Numbered from the stretch's first letter, positions 38,775 through 47,862 are shown. The stretch: DNA of 64,000 nt from Pseudomonas phenolilytica (GCF_021432765.1 NZ_CP058908.1:822001-886000), one strand, 5' to 3'. Notes: generated by a model not told the origin, from the letters alone. Program-made: numbers and translations.

Positions 38775-39995
38775 TCAGCGGCGTGCCAGCTGCGGAAGAT
38801 CGCCACTCAGGCCCAGTGCCTGACGCACGAACAGCGCCTTGACCTCCGGCAGTGCCTCGGCGCTCTTCAGCCCGGCATTGCGCAGCCAGCGCAGCGGCAG
38901 CTGATCAGCCTGGAACAGGCGCTCGAATCCCTCCATCGCCGCCATCATCGCCAGGTTGTGCGGCATGCGCCGCCGCTCGAAACGGCTGAGCACGCGCAGG
39001 TCGGCTGGTCGCTCGCCGCGCGCCAGCGCCGCCTGCAGCACCTCGGCCAGCACGGCGGCATCCAGCAGACCGAGGTTCACACCTTGGCCGGCCAGCGGAT
39101 GGATGGTGTGCGCGGCATCGCCGATCAGCGCCAGCCCGGCGCGTACGTATCGCTTGGCATGCCGCTGACGCAGCGGAATGCACAGCCGCGGGTCGACTTC
39201 CAGCACCTTGCCCAGACGCCGTTCGAAAGCTCGCCCCAGTGCCGCACGGAAAGTCACGTCATCGAGCGCCATCAGGCGCCTGGCCTCATCCTCGGTGGCC
39301 GACCAGACGATCGAGCACCAGTGCTCGTCGCCGTCCCGTTGCAACGGCAGAAACGCCAGCGGCCCGTTGTCGGTGAAGCGCTGCCAGGCGGTACGCCGAT
39401 GGGCCTCGGCGCAGCGCACGCTGGTGACGATGGCATGGTGAAAATAGTCCCACTCGCGCGTCTCGCATCCGGCCAAACGGCGCACCGCCGAGTTCGCACC
39501 GTCGGCAGCGACCACCAGCGGCGCGCGCAGCTGCCGGCCATCGCTGAAGGTGAGCTGCCAGCCGTCCTCCACCTCGCGCAGCTGCTCCAGTCGCGCGTCG
39601 GCGATCAGCTCGGCCGTGCCGCGTGCCTGCAGCGCTTCGAGCAGGGCATCCTGCACCACGCGGTTCTCGACAATATGGCCGAGCACCTCGGCGTGCACCG
39701 TCGCCGCGCTGAAATGAATCTGCCCGGTGCCCGAGCCATCCCACACGCGCATGTCGCCATAGGGACTGGCGCGCCGTGCGGCAATGCCGGACCAGGCGCC
39801 GACGCGTTCGAGGATGCGCTGACTGGCGGCGGAAAGCGCACTGACCCGCGGCTCGAATGCGCCCTGCGCATCGAACGGCGCCAGCGTCAGCGGGCCGGCA
39901 TCGGCAATCGCGACCTTCGGTCCGCTGCCTTGCAGCGCCAGGGCCAGCGTGCTGCCGACCATTCCCGCGCCGACGATGATCAGATCCGCTTGCAT
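38775..39995 (-). CDS. ubiI: 2-octaprenylphenol hydroxylase UbiI (VisC family)
   Basis: The 406-aa FAD monooxygenase belongs to the UbiH/UbiI/UbiF family, which hydroxylates the ubiquinone ring; UbiI acts at C5. The FAD dinucleotide motif is GAGMVGSTLALAL at residues 9-21. The second FAD/NAD motif is ADGANSAVRRLAG near 164-176, and the family signature GDAAHTIHPLAGQGVNLG is near 290. It lies 69 bases downstream of ubiH on the same strand. UbiI and UbiH are hard to separate by sequence; the call follows gene order in Pseudomonas (visC after ubiH), so symbols could be swapped. Confidence 0.88.
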   Translation of the reverse strand: MQADLIIVGAGMVGSTLALALQGSGPKVAIADAGPLTLAPFDAQGAFEPRVSALSAASQRILERVGAWSGIAARRASPYGDMRVWDGSGTGQIHFSAATVHAEVLGHIVENRVVQDALLEALQARGTAELIADARLEQLREVEDGWQLTFSDGRQLRAPLVVAADGANSAVRRLAGCETREWDYFHHAIVTSVRCAEAHRRTAWQRFTDNGPLAFLPLQRDGDEHWCSIVWSATEDEARRLMALDDVTFRAALGRAFERRLGKVLEVDPRLCIPLRQRHAKRYVRAGLALIGDAAHTIHPLAGQGVNLGLLDAAVLAEVLQAALARGERPADLRVLSRFERRRMPHNLAMMAAMEGFERLFQADQLPLRWLRNAGLKSAEALPEVKALFVRQALGLSGDLPQLARR

Positions 39996-40064
39996 CGCTA
40001 CTCTCCCGGGCTGCCGCGGCTGCGGCGTGAATCTAGGTGAAATGACAGGACTGCCGCGTGCGGC

Positions 40065-41243
40065 CTAGCCAGCGCGCGTGCCCAGCCCCATCGCCTGACG
40101 GGCGAACCAGTGCTTGGCTGGGGGCAGTAGGTCGAGCCCGAGCAGGCCGAGACCACGCCCGGTGGACATCAGCGCAGCCGAGTCACCGAACAGCCGGGTG
40201 ACCTGATCGGAGAAACCGACGGTCAGCAGCTGGTCGCGCTGCTGGCGCTCGGCATAGCCGCGCAGCACGGCGAGATCACCGAGCCCGGCCGGGCTGGCGA
40301 GCAGCGCGGCGCTCAGCGCATCCACATCGCGCAGTGACAGGTTGTAGCCCTGACCGGCAATCGGGTGCAGGCTGTGCGCGGCGTTGCCCAGCACGACCAG
40401 CCCGGCGCGCACCTGCTCCTCGGCCTCGACCAGCGCCAGCGGATACAGATGCCGCGTACCGACCTGGCGGAACGCGCCGAGGCGATAGCCGAACGCCTGC
40501 TGCAGCTCGGCGAGGAACTGCACGTCGGGCAGCGCCGCCAACCGCGCCGCCTCTGCCGGCGGACGCGTCCAGACCAGCGCACAGCGGTTGTCGCGCACCG
40601 GCAGCAGTGCCATCGGGCCGTCCGCGGTGAAACGCTCGAAGGCCAGCCCGTCATGCGCGCGCGCCGGACTGACATTGGCGATCAGCGCGCTCTGCCCGTA
40701 GGAACGACGCTCGACATGAATGCCCAGCTGCTCGCGCAGACCGGAGCGGCCTCCGTCGGCCAGCACCGCCAGCGCGCAATCCAGCTCTCGACCGTCGGCC
40801 AGCGTCAGGCGATAGCCGCCCTCGGCCGGCTGCAGCTTCTGCACTTCGGCCGGGCAATCGCGCACCACTACCCGCTCGTCCAGTGCGTGCCACAGGCAAT
40901 GGCCGATCCAGGCGTTCTCGACCACATAGCCCAGCGCCTCCACGCCCTCGTCGACGGCATCCAGTCGCGCGGCAGCGAAGCGCCCGCGCTCGGACACGTG
41001 GATACGACGAATCGCCTCGGCACGCTCGGCGATCCGTGACCACACGCCAAGCCGCTGGTAGATCAGCCGAGTGCCCCAGGACAGCGCCGTGGAACGCGCG
41101 TCATAGCTCGGCTGGTACTCGTGCCCCGGCTGAAAGGGCTCGATCAGGTGAATCCGCCAGCCCCGCTCGCACGCACCATCCTGCAATGCCAGCGCCAGGC
41201 TGGCGCCGACCAGGCCGCCGCCGATGATCGCCAGGGTCTGCAT
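40065..41243 (-). CDS. ubiH: 2-octaprenyl-6-methoxyphenol hydroxylase UbiH
   Basis: The 392-aa FAD-dependent hydroxylase of the same family as UbiI adds the C1 hydroxyl in ubiquinone synthesis. Motifs are GGGLVGASLALAL at residues 8-20, LADGGRSGLREQLG near 158-172 and GNAAHSLHPIAGQGYNLSLRD near 282. One residue of the usual GDAAH is changed to GNAAH, which is common in UbiH. The ATG comes one base after the pepP stop, so pepP-ubiH are coupled. The UPF0149 gene lies upstream of pepP in the same unit. Confidence 0.92.
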   Translation of the reverse strand: MQTLAIIGGGLVGASLALALQDGACERGWRIHLIEPFQPGHEYQPSYDARSTALSWGTRLIYQRLGVWSRIAERAEAIRRIHVSERGRFAAARLDAVDEGVEALGYVVENAWIGHCLWHALDERVVVRDCPAEVQKLQPAEGGYRLTLADGRELDCALAVLADGGRSGLREQLGIHVERRSYGQSALIANVSPARAHDGLAFERFTADGPMALLPVRDNRCALVWTRPPAEAARLAALPDVQFLAELQQAFGYRLGAFRQVGTRHLYPLALVEAEEQVRAGLVVLGNAAHSLHPIAGQGYNLSLRDVDALSAALLASPAGLGDLAVLRGYAERQQRDQLLTVGFSDQVTRLFGDSAALMSTGRGLGLLGLDLLPPAKHWFARQAMGLGTRAG

Positions 41244-41244
41244 G

Positions 41245-42579
41245 TCAGGCGACCTGCTCGCGCGCGGCGGCCATCAGCGCCTCGATCTCGGCGACGCTCT
41301 TCGGCACGCCGGTGGTGAGAATCTCGCAGCCGGTCTGGGTGACCACCACGTCATCCTCGATGCGTACGCCGATGCCGCGCCACTTTTTGGCCACGTTCTG
41401 GTTGTCGGCGGCAATGTAAATACCCGGCTCCACGGTCATCGCCATGCCCGGTTCGAGCACGCGCCACTCGCCGCCGATCTTGTAGTCGCCGACGTCGTGC
41501 ACATCCATGCCCAGCCAGTGGCCGGCGCGATGCATATAGAAGGGTTTGTAGGCCTCGCTGGCGATCAGTTTGTCGACCTCGCCCTGCAACAGGCCCAGCT
41601 CCACCAGCCCGGCGGTGATCACTCGCACCGTGGCTTCATGCGCCTCGTTCCAGTGCCTGCCGGGCGCGATGTGCTTGAACGCCTCTTCGTTGGCCTTGAG
41701 CACCAGCTCGTAGATGGCCTTCTGCTCGGCCGAGAACTTGCCACTGACCGGGAAGGTGCGGGTGATGTCGCTGGCGTAGCAATCGATCTCGCAGCCGGCA
41801 TCGATCAGCACCAGATCGCCGTCCTTGAGTGGTGCGTCGTTCTCCCGGTAGTGCAGGATGCAGGCGTTTTTGCCGGCGGCAACGATGCTGCCGTAGGCCG
41901 GCATCTTCGCCCCGCCCTTGCGGAACTCGTAGTCCAGCTCGGCTTCCAGGTGGTATTCGCACAACCCGGCGCGGCTGGCCTGCATCGCACGGATGTGCGC
42001 ACGCGCGGAAATCTCCGCGGCGTGCCTCATCACCTTCACTTCGTTGCTCGACTTGTACAGGCGCATGTCGTGCAGCAGGTGATCGAGCGCGACGAACTCG
42101 CTCGGCGGCTGCGCGCCTTGGCGGGCCTTGGCGCGGATGGTCTTGATCCACTCCATGAGCCGGTGGTCGAAGGCCTCGTTGGTGCCGATGGCGTAGTAGA
42201 CGCGCTCGCGCCCTTCGATCAGGCCAGGGAGGATGTCGTCGATATCGCCGATGGGGAAAGCGTCGTCGGCGCCGTAGGTCTTGATGGCGCCGTCCTGACC
42301 TGCGCGCAGGCCGTCCCACAGCTCACGCTCGGGATCGCGCTCGCGGCAGAACAACACGTATTCACCGTGCTCGCGCCCCGGTATCAGGGCAATCACCGCC
42401 TCCGGCTCGGGGAAGCCGGAGAGGTACTGAAAATCACTGTCCTGGCGGTAGACATGCTCGACATCGCGGTTGCGGATATACATCGGCGCGGCGGGCAGGA
42501 TGGCGATGCTGTTGGGTTCCATCTGCGCCATCAGCGCGGTGCGCCGACGGGCGAATTCCGACTTCGGGATGCGGGTCAT
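41245..42579 (-). CDS. pepP: Xaa-Pro aminopeptidase PepP
   Basis: The 444-aa dimanganese peptidase removes an N-terminal residue ahead of proline. The creatinase-like N-terminal domain covers residues 1-170 and the pita-bread catalytic domain 175-440. Metal ligands are visible: Asp in LIDAGCEI, Asp in YASDITRTFPVSG, His in GHWLGMDVHD, Glu in TVEPGIYI and Glu in VRIEDDVVVT. The ATG is 15 bases after the UPF0149 stop, with GGAG further up. The order ygfB-pepP-ubiH-ubiI is shared with E. coli and other gammaproteobacteria. Confidence 0.96.
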   Translation of the reverse strand: MTRIPKSEFARRRTALMAQMEPNSIAILPAAPMYIRNRDVEHVYRQDSDFQYLSGFPEPEAVIALIPGREHGEYVLFCRERDPERELWDGLRAGQDGAIKTYGADDAFPIGDIDDILPGLIEGRERVYYAIGTNEAFDHRLMEWIKTIRAKARQGAQPPSEFVALDHLLHDMRLYKSSNEVKVMRHAAEISARAHIRAMQASRAGLCEYHLEAELDYEFRKGGAKMPAYGSIVAAGKNACILHYRENDAPLKDGDLVLIDAGCEIDCYASDITRTFPVSGKFSAEQKAIYELVLKANEEAFKHIAPGRHWNEAHEATVRVITAGLVELGLLQGEVDKLIASEAYKPFYMHRAGHWLGMDVHDVGDYKIGGEWRVLEPGMAMTVEPGIYIAADNQNVAKKWRGIGVRIEDDVVVTQTGCEILTTGVPKSVAEIEALMAAAREQVA

Positions 42580-42594
42580 GGGGCGGGAGACTTC

Positions 42595-43149
42595 TCAGTG
42601 CAGGGACGGCTTGGCCGCCGGCTCGAGCGGCTTGGCGCATTCGGTGAACAGCAATACAGGCGCGACGCGCAGGTACTCCATGACCTCCATGTAGTCGCTC
42701 TCGCCTTCTTCGGACTCTTCCAGGGCATCCTGGATCTGCGCGATGGCGGACAGATCCTGCAGCACTTCCATCGCTTCGGCGCTCAAGGCGCGATCGCCGG
42801 CGATCAGCCCGAAGCCGGCGAGAAAGCCCTGGCACCACTGCCCCAGAGCGATTGCACGCTCGGTCAGCGGTGCGTCGTCATTGGGCAGCAGCAGCACTAC
42901 GGCGATGTCCTCGCCGGCCAGCTCGCCCTTGACCATCTCCTGCAGGCCGATCAGCGCCTGCCGCACATTGCCTTCGGGCATCTCGCCAAGCAGGTCGGCG
43001 GCATCAGCCAGCCAAGGCTCGACCAAAAAGTCGGCGCCGGCGCAACTGCGCCCCAGTAGCAGGCCGTGCAGTTCGGCGGGGGAAACAGCTTGGGCGCTGC
43101 CCGCCAGCAAGGTGGCGAAGGCGGCGTAGGGGGAATTCTGAATCGACAT
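42595..43149 (-). CDS. ygfB: UPF0149 family protein YgfB
   Basis: The 184-aa cytoplasmic helical protein is of the UPF0149/YecA family. Conserved parts are [16 protein letters not shown] near residue 25, [10 protein letters not shown] near 108 and [12 protein letters not shown] near 160. In P. aeruginosa the homologue YgfB counteracts the antiterminator AlpA, represses ampDh3 and raises beta-lactam resistance, from published work as I remember it. It is the first gene of a unit running through pepP, ubiH and ubiI, and is divergent from the zapA pair 119 bases away. Confidence 0.9.
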   Translation of the reverse strand: MSIQNSPYAAFATLLAGSAQAVSPAELHGLLLGRSCAGADFLVEPWLADAADLLGEMPEGNVRQALIGLQEMVKGELAGEDIAVVLLLPNDDAPLTERAIALGQWCQGFLAGFGLIAGDRALSAEAMEVLQDLSAIAQIQDALEESEEGESDYMEVMEYLRVAPVLLFTECAKPLEPAAKPSLH

Positions 43150-43268
43150 GGGCGGCTAGGCGCACGGGGGCGCAATGACTAGAATGAAGGCCTCGTATCC
43201 TAGCACCGGCGGCCGAGACAAGACCATCGGCGCCCGCAGGAACCAGCCCCGCGCGCCATAGGAAGCCC

Positions 43269-43478
43269 ATGGAAGACGCCGATCTGCGATTGCTGACCGC
43301 CAAGCTGGAACAATTGCTCCAGCGCATCGAGCAACTCAAGGCACAGAACCACCTGCTGCTGGCCAACGAGCGGGCCTGGCGCGAAGAGCGCGCTCATCTG
43401 ATCGAAAAGAACGAATTGGCCCGGCTGAAGGTCGAATCGATGATTTCGCGCCTGAAAGCCCTGGAGCAGGACTCATGA
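43269..43478 (+). CDS. TIGR02449 family small coiled-coil protein
   Basis: The 69-aa protein is a single coiled coil with heptad leucines throughout. It fits the TIGR02449 family found just ahead of zapA in pseudomonads and relatives, and resembles ZapB in size and character. A role in cell division is inferred from its overlap with zapA (ATGA), not shown. The ATG follows AGGAAGCCC. Confidence 0.85.
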   Translation: MEDADLRLLTAKLEQLLQRIEQLKAQNHLLLANERAWREERAHLIEKNELARLKVESMISRLKALEQDS

Positions 43479-43786
43479 CCCAGCCGAACACCACCACCGT
43501 GCACATCATGGACAAGGAATATTGCATTGCCTGTCCGGCCGAAGAACGCAGCAATCTGGAAAACGCCGCGCGCTACCTGGATCGCAAGATGCGCGAGATT
43601 CGCAGCAGCGGCAAAGTCATCGGCGCCGACCGCGTGGCGGTGATGGCCGCACTGAACATCACCCACGAACTGTTGCACCGCAATGATCGCCTGGACGCCG
43701 AGGCCAGCAGTGCGCGCGAGCATGTGCGCATGCTGCTGGAACGCGTGGACAGCGCCCTGGCCACCGACCCGAATCCCGGCAGCTGA
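43475..43786 (+). CDS. zapA: Cell division protein ZapA
   Basis: The 103-aa protein cross-links FtsZ filaments at the division ring. It has the ZapA fold: beta-strand TVHIMDKEYCIACPAEE at residues 6-22, the helix LENAARYLDRKMREIR, then AVMAALNITHELL and a coiled-coil tail. Its start overlaps the preceding coiled-coil gene. The 6S RNA promoter follows within 25 bases of its stop, the arrangement conserved in gammaproteobacteria (zapA-ssrS-ygfA). Confidence 0.95.
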   Translation: MTQPNTTTVHIMDKEYCIACPAEERSNLENAARYLDRKMREIRSSGKVIGADRVAVMAALNITHELLHRNDRLDAEASSAREHVRMLLERVDSALATDPNPGS

Positions 43787-43807
43787 TGAACGGTCGGCAG
43801 ATTGAGG

Positions 43808-43813
43808 TATAAT
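43808..43813 (+). promoter_or_regulatory. -10 box of the 6S RNA promoter
   Basis: A perfect TATAAT lies 8 bases before the predicted 5' end of 6S RNA. The -35 region is weak. Confidence 0.7.
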
Positions 43814-43820
43814 CCGCGCC

Positions 43821-44000
43821 ACTCCCTGGCATGTTTGCCAGTCGGCGATGACCCTCTCCCGATAAGCAATACCACGGAGGCTACAAGTGGGACCGGTGTG
43901 CATGTCCGCCTGACGGAAAGCCTAAAGGTTCTCTGTAGTCGCCACCTTGAACTCTCGGGTTCAAGGGCCTACGCCGACAGCGGCATGCTGGGGAGCCATT
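43821..44000 (+). ncRNA. ssrS: 6S RNA (SsrS)
   Basis: 6S RNA binds sigma-70 RNA polymerase and mimics an open promoter in stationary phase. The 5' end CTCCCTGGCATG pairs with the 3' end GCATGCTGGGGAG to close the long rod. The characteristic 3'-side segment with the hairpin CCTTGAACTCTCGGGTTCAAGG is at about 43946-43968. The location between zapA and ygfA is the conserved 6S locus. The 5' end is set from the TATAAT box; the 3' end is approximate, and only a few bases separate it from the ygfA start. Confidence 0.9.
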
Positions 44001-44004
44001 CTTC

Positions 44005-44607
44005 ATGATCGCAGCGGAAGGTCTCACGCGTCCCGCGCTGCGCCGCAAACTGCGCGAAGCGCGTCGGGCACTTTCACCTGCCGAGCAACGCCTCGCCGCC
44101 CGCCGCCTCTATCGCCAACTGGCCCAGCACCCGCTGTTTCGCCGGGCGCGACATATTGCGCTGTATCTGCCCAACGATGGCGAGATCGACCCGCGACCGC
44201 TGCTGCGCGAAGCCCAGCGTCGCGGCAAGGCGACCTACCTACCGGTACTCAACCCCTGGCCGCGGACGCGCATGGTGTTTCAGCAGGTGAGCGCCGGTGA
44301 ACAACTCAAGCCGAACCGTTTCGGCATCGCCGAACCACGACACTGCGCCAAACGACAGCGCGCCGCGTGGACGCTCGATCTGTTGCTGATGCCGCTGGTG
44401 GGGTTCGACGAGGGCGGTGGGCGCCTGGGAATGGGCGGCGGATTCTACGACCGCAGCCTGGCATATCGCGTCAGGCGCAAAAAAAGTCACAAACCGACTC
44501 TATTGGGCCTTGCGCATGAGTGTCAGAAGGTGGATCGGTTGCCGCTGGCCAGCTGGGATGTACCGCTACAGGCTACGGTGACGGACCGGCGCTGGTATGT
44601 GCGATGA
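44005..44607 (+). CDS. ygfA: 5-formyltetrahydrofolate cyclo-ligase
   Basis: The 200-aa enzyme converts 5-formyl-THF to 5,10-methenyl-THF using ATP. Family features are RRKLREARRALSPAEQ with the phosphate-binding Arg/Lys cluster near the N-terminus, ALYLPNDGEIDP near 52, and the ATP-binding loop GGRLGMGGGFYDRSL near 133-147. The C-terminus DVPLQATVTDRRWY is typical. The ATG follows directly after 6S RNA (GGGGAGCCATTCTTC supplies the ribosome site), so ygfA translation probably uses a processed 6S read-through transcript. Confidence 0.94.
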   Translation: MIAAEGLTRPALRRKLREARRALSPAEQRLAARRLYRQLAQHPLFRRARHIALYLPNDGEIDPRPLLREAQRRGKATYLPVLNPWPRTRMVFQQVSAGEQLKPNRFGIAEPRHCAKRQRAAWTLDLLLMPLVGFDEGGGRLGMGGGFYDRSLAYRVRRKKSHKPTLLGLAHECQKVDRLPLASWDVPLQATVTDRRWYVR

Positions 44608-44614
44608 GGCTTCC

Positions 44615-44636
44615 TGCGCCGCATCCATGCGGCGCA
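44615..44636. terminator. Hairpin between convergent ygfA and small gene
   Basis: TGCGCCGCAT/ATGCGGCGCA is a ten-base perfect stem with a two-base gap, so the real loop is larger. It lies between convergent genes; the following CTCTTC is a weak U-tract on the plus strand. Confidence 0.5.
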
Positions 44637-44640
44637 CTCT

Positions 44641-44781
44641 TCAGCGACTCTGCTGCTGGACGACAGGCGCGACGCTGGCGTCGCTCTGACGCTCCCAGAG
44701 GCTCTGCGTGTAACCCGTGGTGACCACGCCGAGTCCGAAGATAAGTACCAATACCCAAAGAATGTCTGGCTTGCGCTTCAT
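44641..44781 (-). CDS. Small conserved membrane protein (46 aa)
   Basis: This short gene encodes 46 aa. The start MKRKPDILWVLVLIFGLG is basic then hydrophobic, giving one membrane helix (residues 7-23), with GYTQSLWERQSD and a Gln-rich tail after it. A strong GGGGAGG ribosome site lies 8 bases before the ATG. I recall similar short open frames next to ygfA in other pseudomonads, but its function is unknown. Confidence 0.7.
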   Translation of the reverse strand: MKRKPDILWVLVLIFGLGVVTTGYTQSLWERQSDASVAPVVQQQSR

Positions 44782-44974
44782 CTGATCGCCTCCCCCTGCC
44801 AGGCGAATCTGCCGTCGAGTTGACGTGCTTTATCGTTCTAAAGCCCGATACGCCACTCAACAGCCGCGGCATTTTCCGTTAAGCATCGACCGGGCGCAAA
44901 CCTGCGTTGCCACCGACCGTCGGGGAAATTTGCCATCATGGCCTTATCGAACCGCCGAAGGGAGAGCAAACTCC

Positions 44975-45424
44975 ATGCCGTATTGGTTAATGAAGTCCGA
45001 GCCGGATGAATTTTCCATCCTTGATCTTGAGAAACAGCACCAGGCGCGCTGGGATGGCGTGCGCAATTACCAAGCGCGCAATTACCTGCGCACGATGGCC
45101 GAAGGCGACCTGTTTTTCTTTTACCACTCCAGCTGCGCGGTGCCGGCGATCGCCGGCACCGGCCGCATTGCCCGTCCGGCGTATGCCGATCCGACGGCCT
45201 TGCAGCCCGACAGCCCTTATTTCGACGCCAAGGCCAGCGCGGAGAAGAATGCCTGGAGCGCGGTCGACGTCGTCTTCGTCGAGCGTTTCACCACCCCGAT
45301 CACACTGACCCGACTCAAGGCCGAGGCCGCGCTTGCGCAACTGCCATTGGTACAAAAGGGCAGCCGACTTTCGGTCATGCCGGTCAGCCCTGCCGAATGG
45401 GCCGCCGTACTCGCACTGCGTTGA
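44975..45424 (+). CDS. EVE domain-containing protein
   Basis: The 149-aa single-domain protein starts MPYWLMKSEPDEFSILDL, the signature opening of EVE proteins. WDGVRNYQARNYLR and GDLFFFYHSSC form the pocket known in PUA/YTH-like folds to bind modified bases. In other contexts EVE domains read modified DNA or RNA; in this core location the role is not established. The start has GGAGAG upstream. Divergent from the 46-aa gene, convergent with the FliL-like gene nine bases away. Confidence 0.9.
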   Translation: MPYWLMKSEPDEFSILDLEKQHQARWDGVRNYQARNYLRTMAEGDLFFFYHSSCAVPAIAGTGRIARPAYADPTALQPDSPYFDAKASAEKNAWSAVDVVFVERFTTPITLTRLKAEAALAQLPLVQKGSRLSVMPVSPAEWAAVLALR

Positions 45425-45433
45425 GCAAGCGGC

Positions 45434-45838
45434 TCACTGGATGATCAGGTTGTTGAACAGCAGGTCCTCCACCAGTGGCTGCCCTTCCTCCTGCGTGAGA
45501 ATCTCGCGCACCTGCTTCAACGCTTCTTGGCGCAGTTTCTCCTTGGCCTCGACGCTGCCGAGGCTCTCATCGGTCTGCTGCGAGAAGAGCATGACCAGCT
45601 GATTGCGGATCAGCGGCTCATGATGCTTGACCTTGTTCTCGGCCTCTTTGCTGGCAATACGCAGCGCGACGTCAGCCTTGTAGTACTTGAGCCGCTCGCC
45701 GGAGCCGTAGTTGCCAACCATCGCCGGCACCAGCGCGTAATAGAGCGTTTGCGGACCTGCCTCTTCCGCTGCGGGGGAATTGGCCAGGACCGGCGCGGCC
45801 AACGTCAGGGCGATGCAAAGAAACAGAATGCGCTTCAC
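45434..45838 (-). CDS. FliL-family periplasmic protein
   Basis: The 134-aa exported protein has a signal peptide (KRILFLCIALTLAAPVLA) followed by a FliL-like domain. The domain carries YYALVPAMVGNYG, LKYYKADVALRI and the terminal VEDLLFNNLIIQ. FliL proteins associate with the flagellar stator, but this stand-alone secreted form outside the flagellar cluster may do something else. GTG is the likely start because the signal peptide begins there and GGAG is upstream; the ATG 26 codons earlier is less likely. Confidence 0.8.
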   Translation of the reverse strand: MKRILFLCIALTLAAPVLANSPAAEEAGPQTLYYALVPAMVGNYGSGERLKYYKADVALRIASKEAENKVKHHEPLIRNQLVMLFSQQTDESLGSVEAKEKLRQEALKQVREILTQEEGQPLVEDLLFNNLIIQ

Positions 45839-46028
45839 GGTACTGCTCCGCTGGAATCGGCCGCCAGCATAACCAGAGCGCGGCCTCGACCCAAGCCCCC
45901 GCTTATACGCCGGCATTACAGGGGGCGATGCTCGTTGTACACCAGTACCGGCCTTCTAGACTGCATGGCGCGGTAACCGCGACTACGCGGCGCTGCGCGC
46001 GCCAACCGATCATCACGAAGGAAATCCG

Positions 46029-47009
46029 ATGAAAGCTGTCCTGTGCAAAAGCTTCGGCCCGGCCGAGAACCTGGTCGTCGAGGAAGTCGCCAGCCCGACG
46101 CCTAAACCCAACGAGATCCTCCTCGACGTCCACGCCGCCAGCGTCAACTTCCCCGACACCCTGATCATCGAAGGCAAGTACCAGTTCAAGCCGCCGCTGC
46201 CGTTTTCACCCGGCGGCGAGGCGGCCGGCGTGGTCGCCGCGATTGGCGACAAGGTCAGCCATCTACGGGTCGGTGACCGGGTCATGGGACTGACCGGCTG
46301 GGGCAGCTTCGCCGAGCAGGTGGCCGTACCGGCGTACAACGTGCTGCCGATTCCGGCGCAGATGGACTTCGCCACCGCGGCCGCCTTCGGCATGACCTAC
46401 GGCACCTCGATGCATGCGCTCAAGCAGCGTGGCAACCTGCAACCGGGCGAAACCCTGCTGGTACTCGGTGCGGCCGGCGGTGTCGGCCTGGCGGCGGTAG
46501 AGATCGGTAAGGCGATGGGAGCCCGGGTGATTGCCGCCGCTTCCAGTGCCGAGAAACTGGACGTGGCGAAGCAGGCCGGCGCCGACGAACTGATCAACTA
46601 CAGTGCCGAGAGCCTGCGCGACCGGCTCAAGGAGCTGACTGGCGGGCAGGGCGTAGACGTGATCTACGATCCGGTCGGCGGCAAGCTGTTCGAGGAGGCG
46701 TTTCGCAGCATTGCCTGGAACGGCCGCATGCTGGTGGTGGGGTTCGCCGCTGGAGGCGATATCCCGGCGCTGCCGGCCAACCTGCCGCTGCTCAAGGGTG
46801 CGGCTCTGGTCGGTGTGTTCTGGGGGGCGTTCGCCCAGCGCCAACCGCAGGACAATGCCGCCAATTTCCAGCAACTGTTTGCCTGGCATGCCGAGGGCCG
46901 ACTGCGGCCGTTGATCTCACAACGCTTCGCCCTGGAGCAAACTGCCGAGGCAATCGCCATGCTCGGGCAGCGCAAAGCGGTGGGCAAGCTGGTGGTGCAA
47001 GTGCGCTGA
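46029..47009 (+). CDS. NADPH:quinone oxidoreductase family protein
   Basis: The 326-aa zinc-free medium-chain dehydrogenase is of the quinone oxidoreductase group. The GroES-like N-terminal half (1-120) includes FPDTLIIEGKYQFKPPLPF and GGEAAGVV. The Rossmann half has VLGAAGGVGLAAVEIGKAMG near 146-165 for the NADPH pyrophosphate, and IYDPVGGKLFEEA near 213. It is monocistronic, convergent with secB 62 bases away, and likely detoxifies quinones or enones. Confidence 0.92.
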   Translation: MKAVLCKSFGPAENLVVEEVASPTPKPNEILLDVHAASVNFPDTLIIEGKYQFKPPLPFSPGGEAAGVVAAIGDKVSHLRVGDRVMGLTGWGSFAEQVAVPAYNVLPIPAQMDFATAAAFGMTYGTSMHALKQRGNLQPGETLLVLGAAGGVGLAAVEIGKAMGARVIAAASSAEKLDVAKQAGADELINYSAESLRDRLKELTGGQGVDVIYDPVGGKLFEEAFRSIAWNGRMLVVGFAAGGDIPALPANLPLLKGAALVGVFWGAFAQRQPQDNAANFQQLFAWHAEGRLRPLISQRFALEQTAEAIAMLGQRKAVGKLVVQVR

Positions 47010-47071
47010 GGGCCGGCGGCGGTCGAGGGTGGCTGGCCTGTTGGCGAGCCACACCCCCACGCGGCAACGGA

Positions 47072-47557
47072 TCAGTGCTGGGGCTGTCCGGCCTCTTGTT
47101 GCATGCGCGCCATTTCCTGGGCATAGAGCGCATCGAAGTTCACCGGCGCCAGCATCAACGCCGGGAACGAGCCGCGAGTCACCAGGCTGTCCAGGGTTTC
47201 GCGGGCGTAGGGGAACAGGATGTTCGGGCAGAAGGCGCCGAGCGTGTGGCTCATGGACGCGGCGTCCAGGCCCTTGATCAGGAAGATGCCGGCCTGCTGC
47301 ACTTCGGCGATGAAGGCGACTTCTTCGCCGGTCTTGACGGTGACCGAGAGCGTCAGCACCACTTCATGGAAATCGCCTTCCAACGCCTTCTGCCGGGTGT
47401 TCAGGTCCAGCGAGACGCTGGGATTCCACTCCTGGCGGAAGATTTCCGGGCTCTTCGGCGCCTCGAACGAGAGGTCGCGAACATAGATGCGCTGCAGGGA
47501 GAATTGCGGCCCCTGCTCGTTCTGCGCCGCAGCGCCGTTGTTTGCTTGTTCGGTCAT
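47072..47557 (-). CDS. secB: Protein-export chaperone SecB
   Basis: The 161-aa chaperone is a tetramer that holds preproteins unfolded and delivers them to SecA. The conserved [17 protein letters not shown] strand lies at residues 24-40, with QAGIFLIKG near 90, [15 protein letters not shown] near 106 and the [15 protein letters not shown] helix near 132. Length is usual. It is last in the rhodanese-grxC-secB unit, 48 bases after grxC. Confidence 0.97.
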   Translation of the reverse strand: MTEQANNGAAAQNEQGPQFSLQRIYVRDLSFEAPKSPEIFRQEWNPSVSLDLNTRQKALEGDFHEVVLTLSVTVKTGEEVAFIAEVQQAGIFLIKGLDAASMSHTLGAFCPNILFPYARETLDSLVTRGSFPALMLAPVNFDALYAQEMARMQQEAGQPQH

Positions 47558-47605
47558 ATCTGAGCCTTCTGTTGTGCGTTTCGTATTAGAGGTGCCGGAC
47601 GGCGG

Positions 47606-47860
47606 TCACGCCTGCAGCAACGGATCGAGCCGGCCGGCGCGCTCCAGCGCAACGAGGTCGTCACAGCCACCGATGTGCCGCTCGCCGATCCAGATCTGCG
47701 GTACCGAGGTACGCCCGGCCTTGCTGGCCATCTCGGCGCGCAGCGTCGGGTTGCCGTCGACGGGAATTTCTTCGTAGGCCACGTTCTTGCTGTCCAGCAA
47801 CGCCTTGGCGCGCAGGCAGTAGGGGCACCAGGCAGTGGTATAGATGACGACGTTGGGCAT
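47606..47860 (-). CDS. grxC: Glutaredoxin 3
   Basis: The 84-aa thioltransferase uses glutathione to reduce disulfides. It has the redox site CPYC in TTAWCPYCLRAK, the cis-Pro segment TSVPQIWIG and GGCDDLVALE for glutathione. The ATG at MPNVV is two bases after the rhodanese stop; a GTG two codons upstream overlapping that stop is an alternative. Confidence 0.94.
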   Translation of the reverse strand: MPNVVIYTTAWCPYCLRAKALLDSKNVAYEEIPVDGNPTLRAEMASKAGRTSVPQIWIGERHIGGCDDLVALERAGRLDPLLQA

Positions 47861-47862
47861 GT

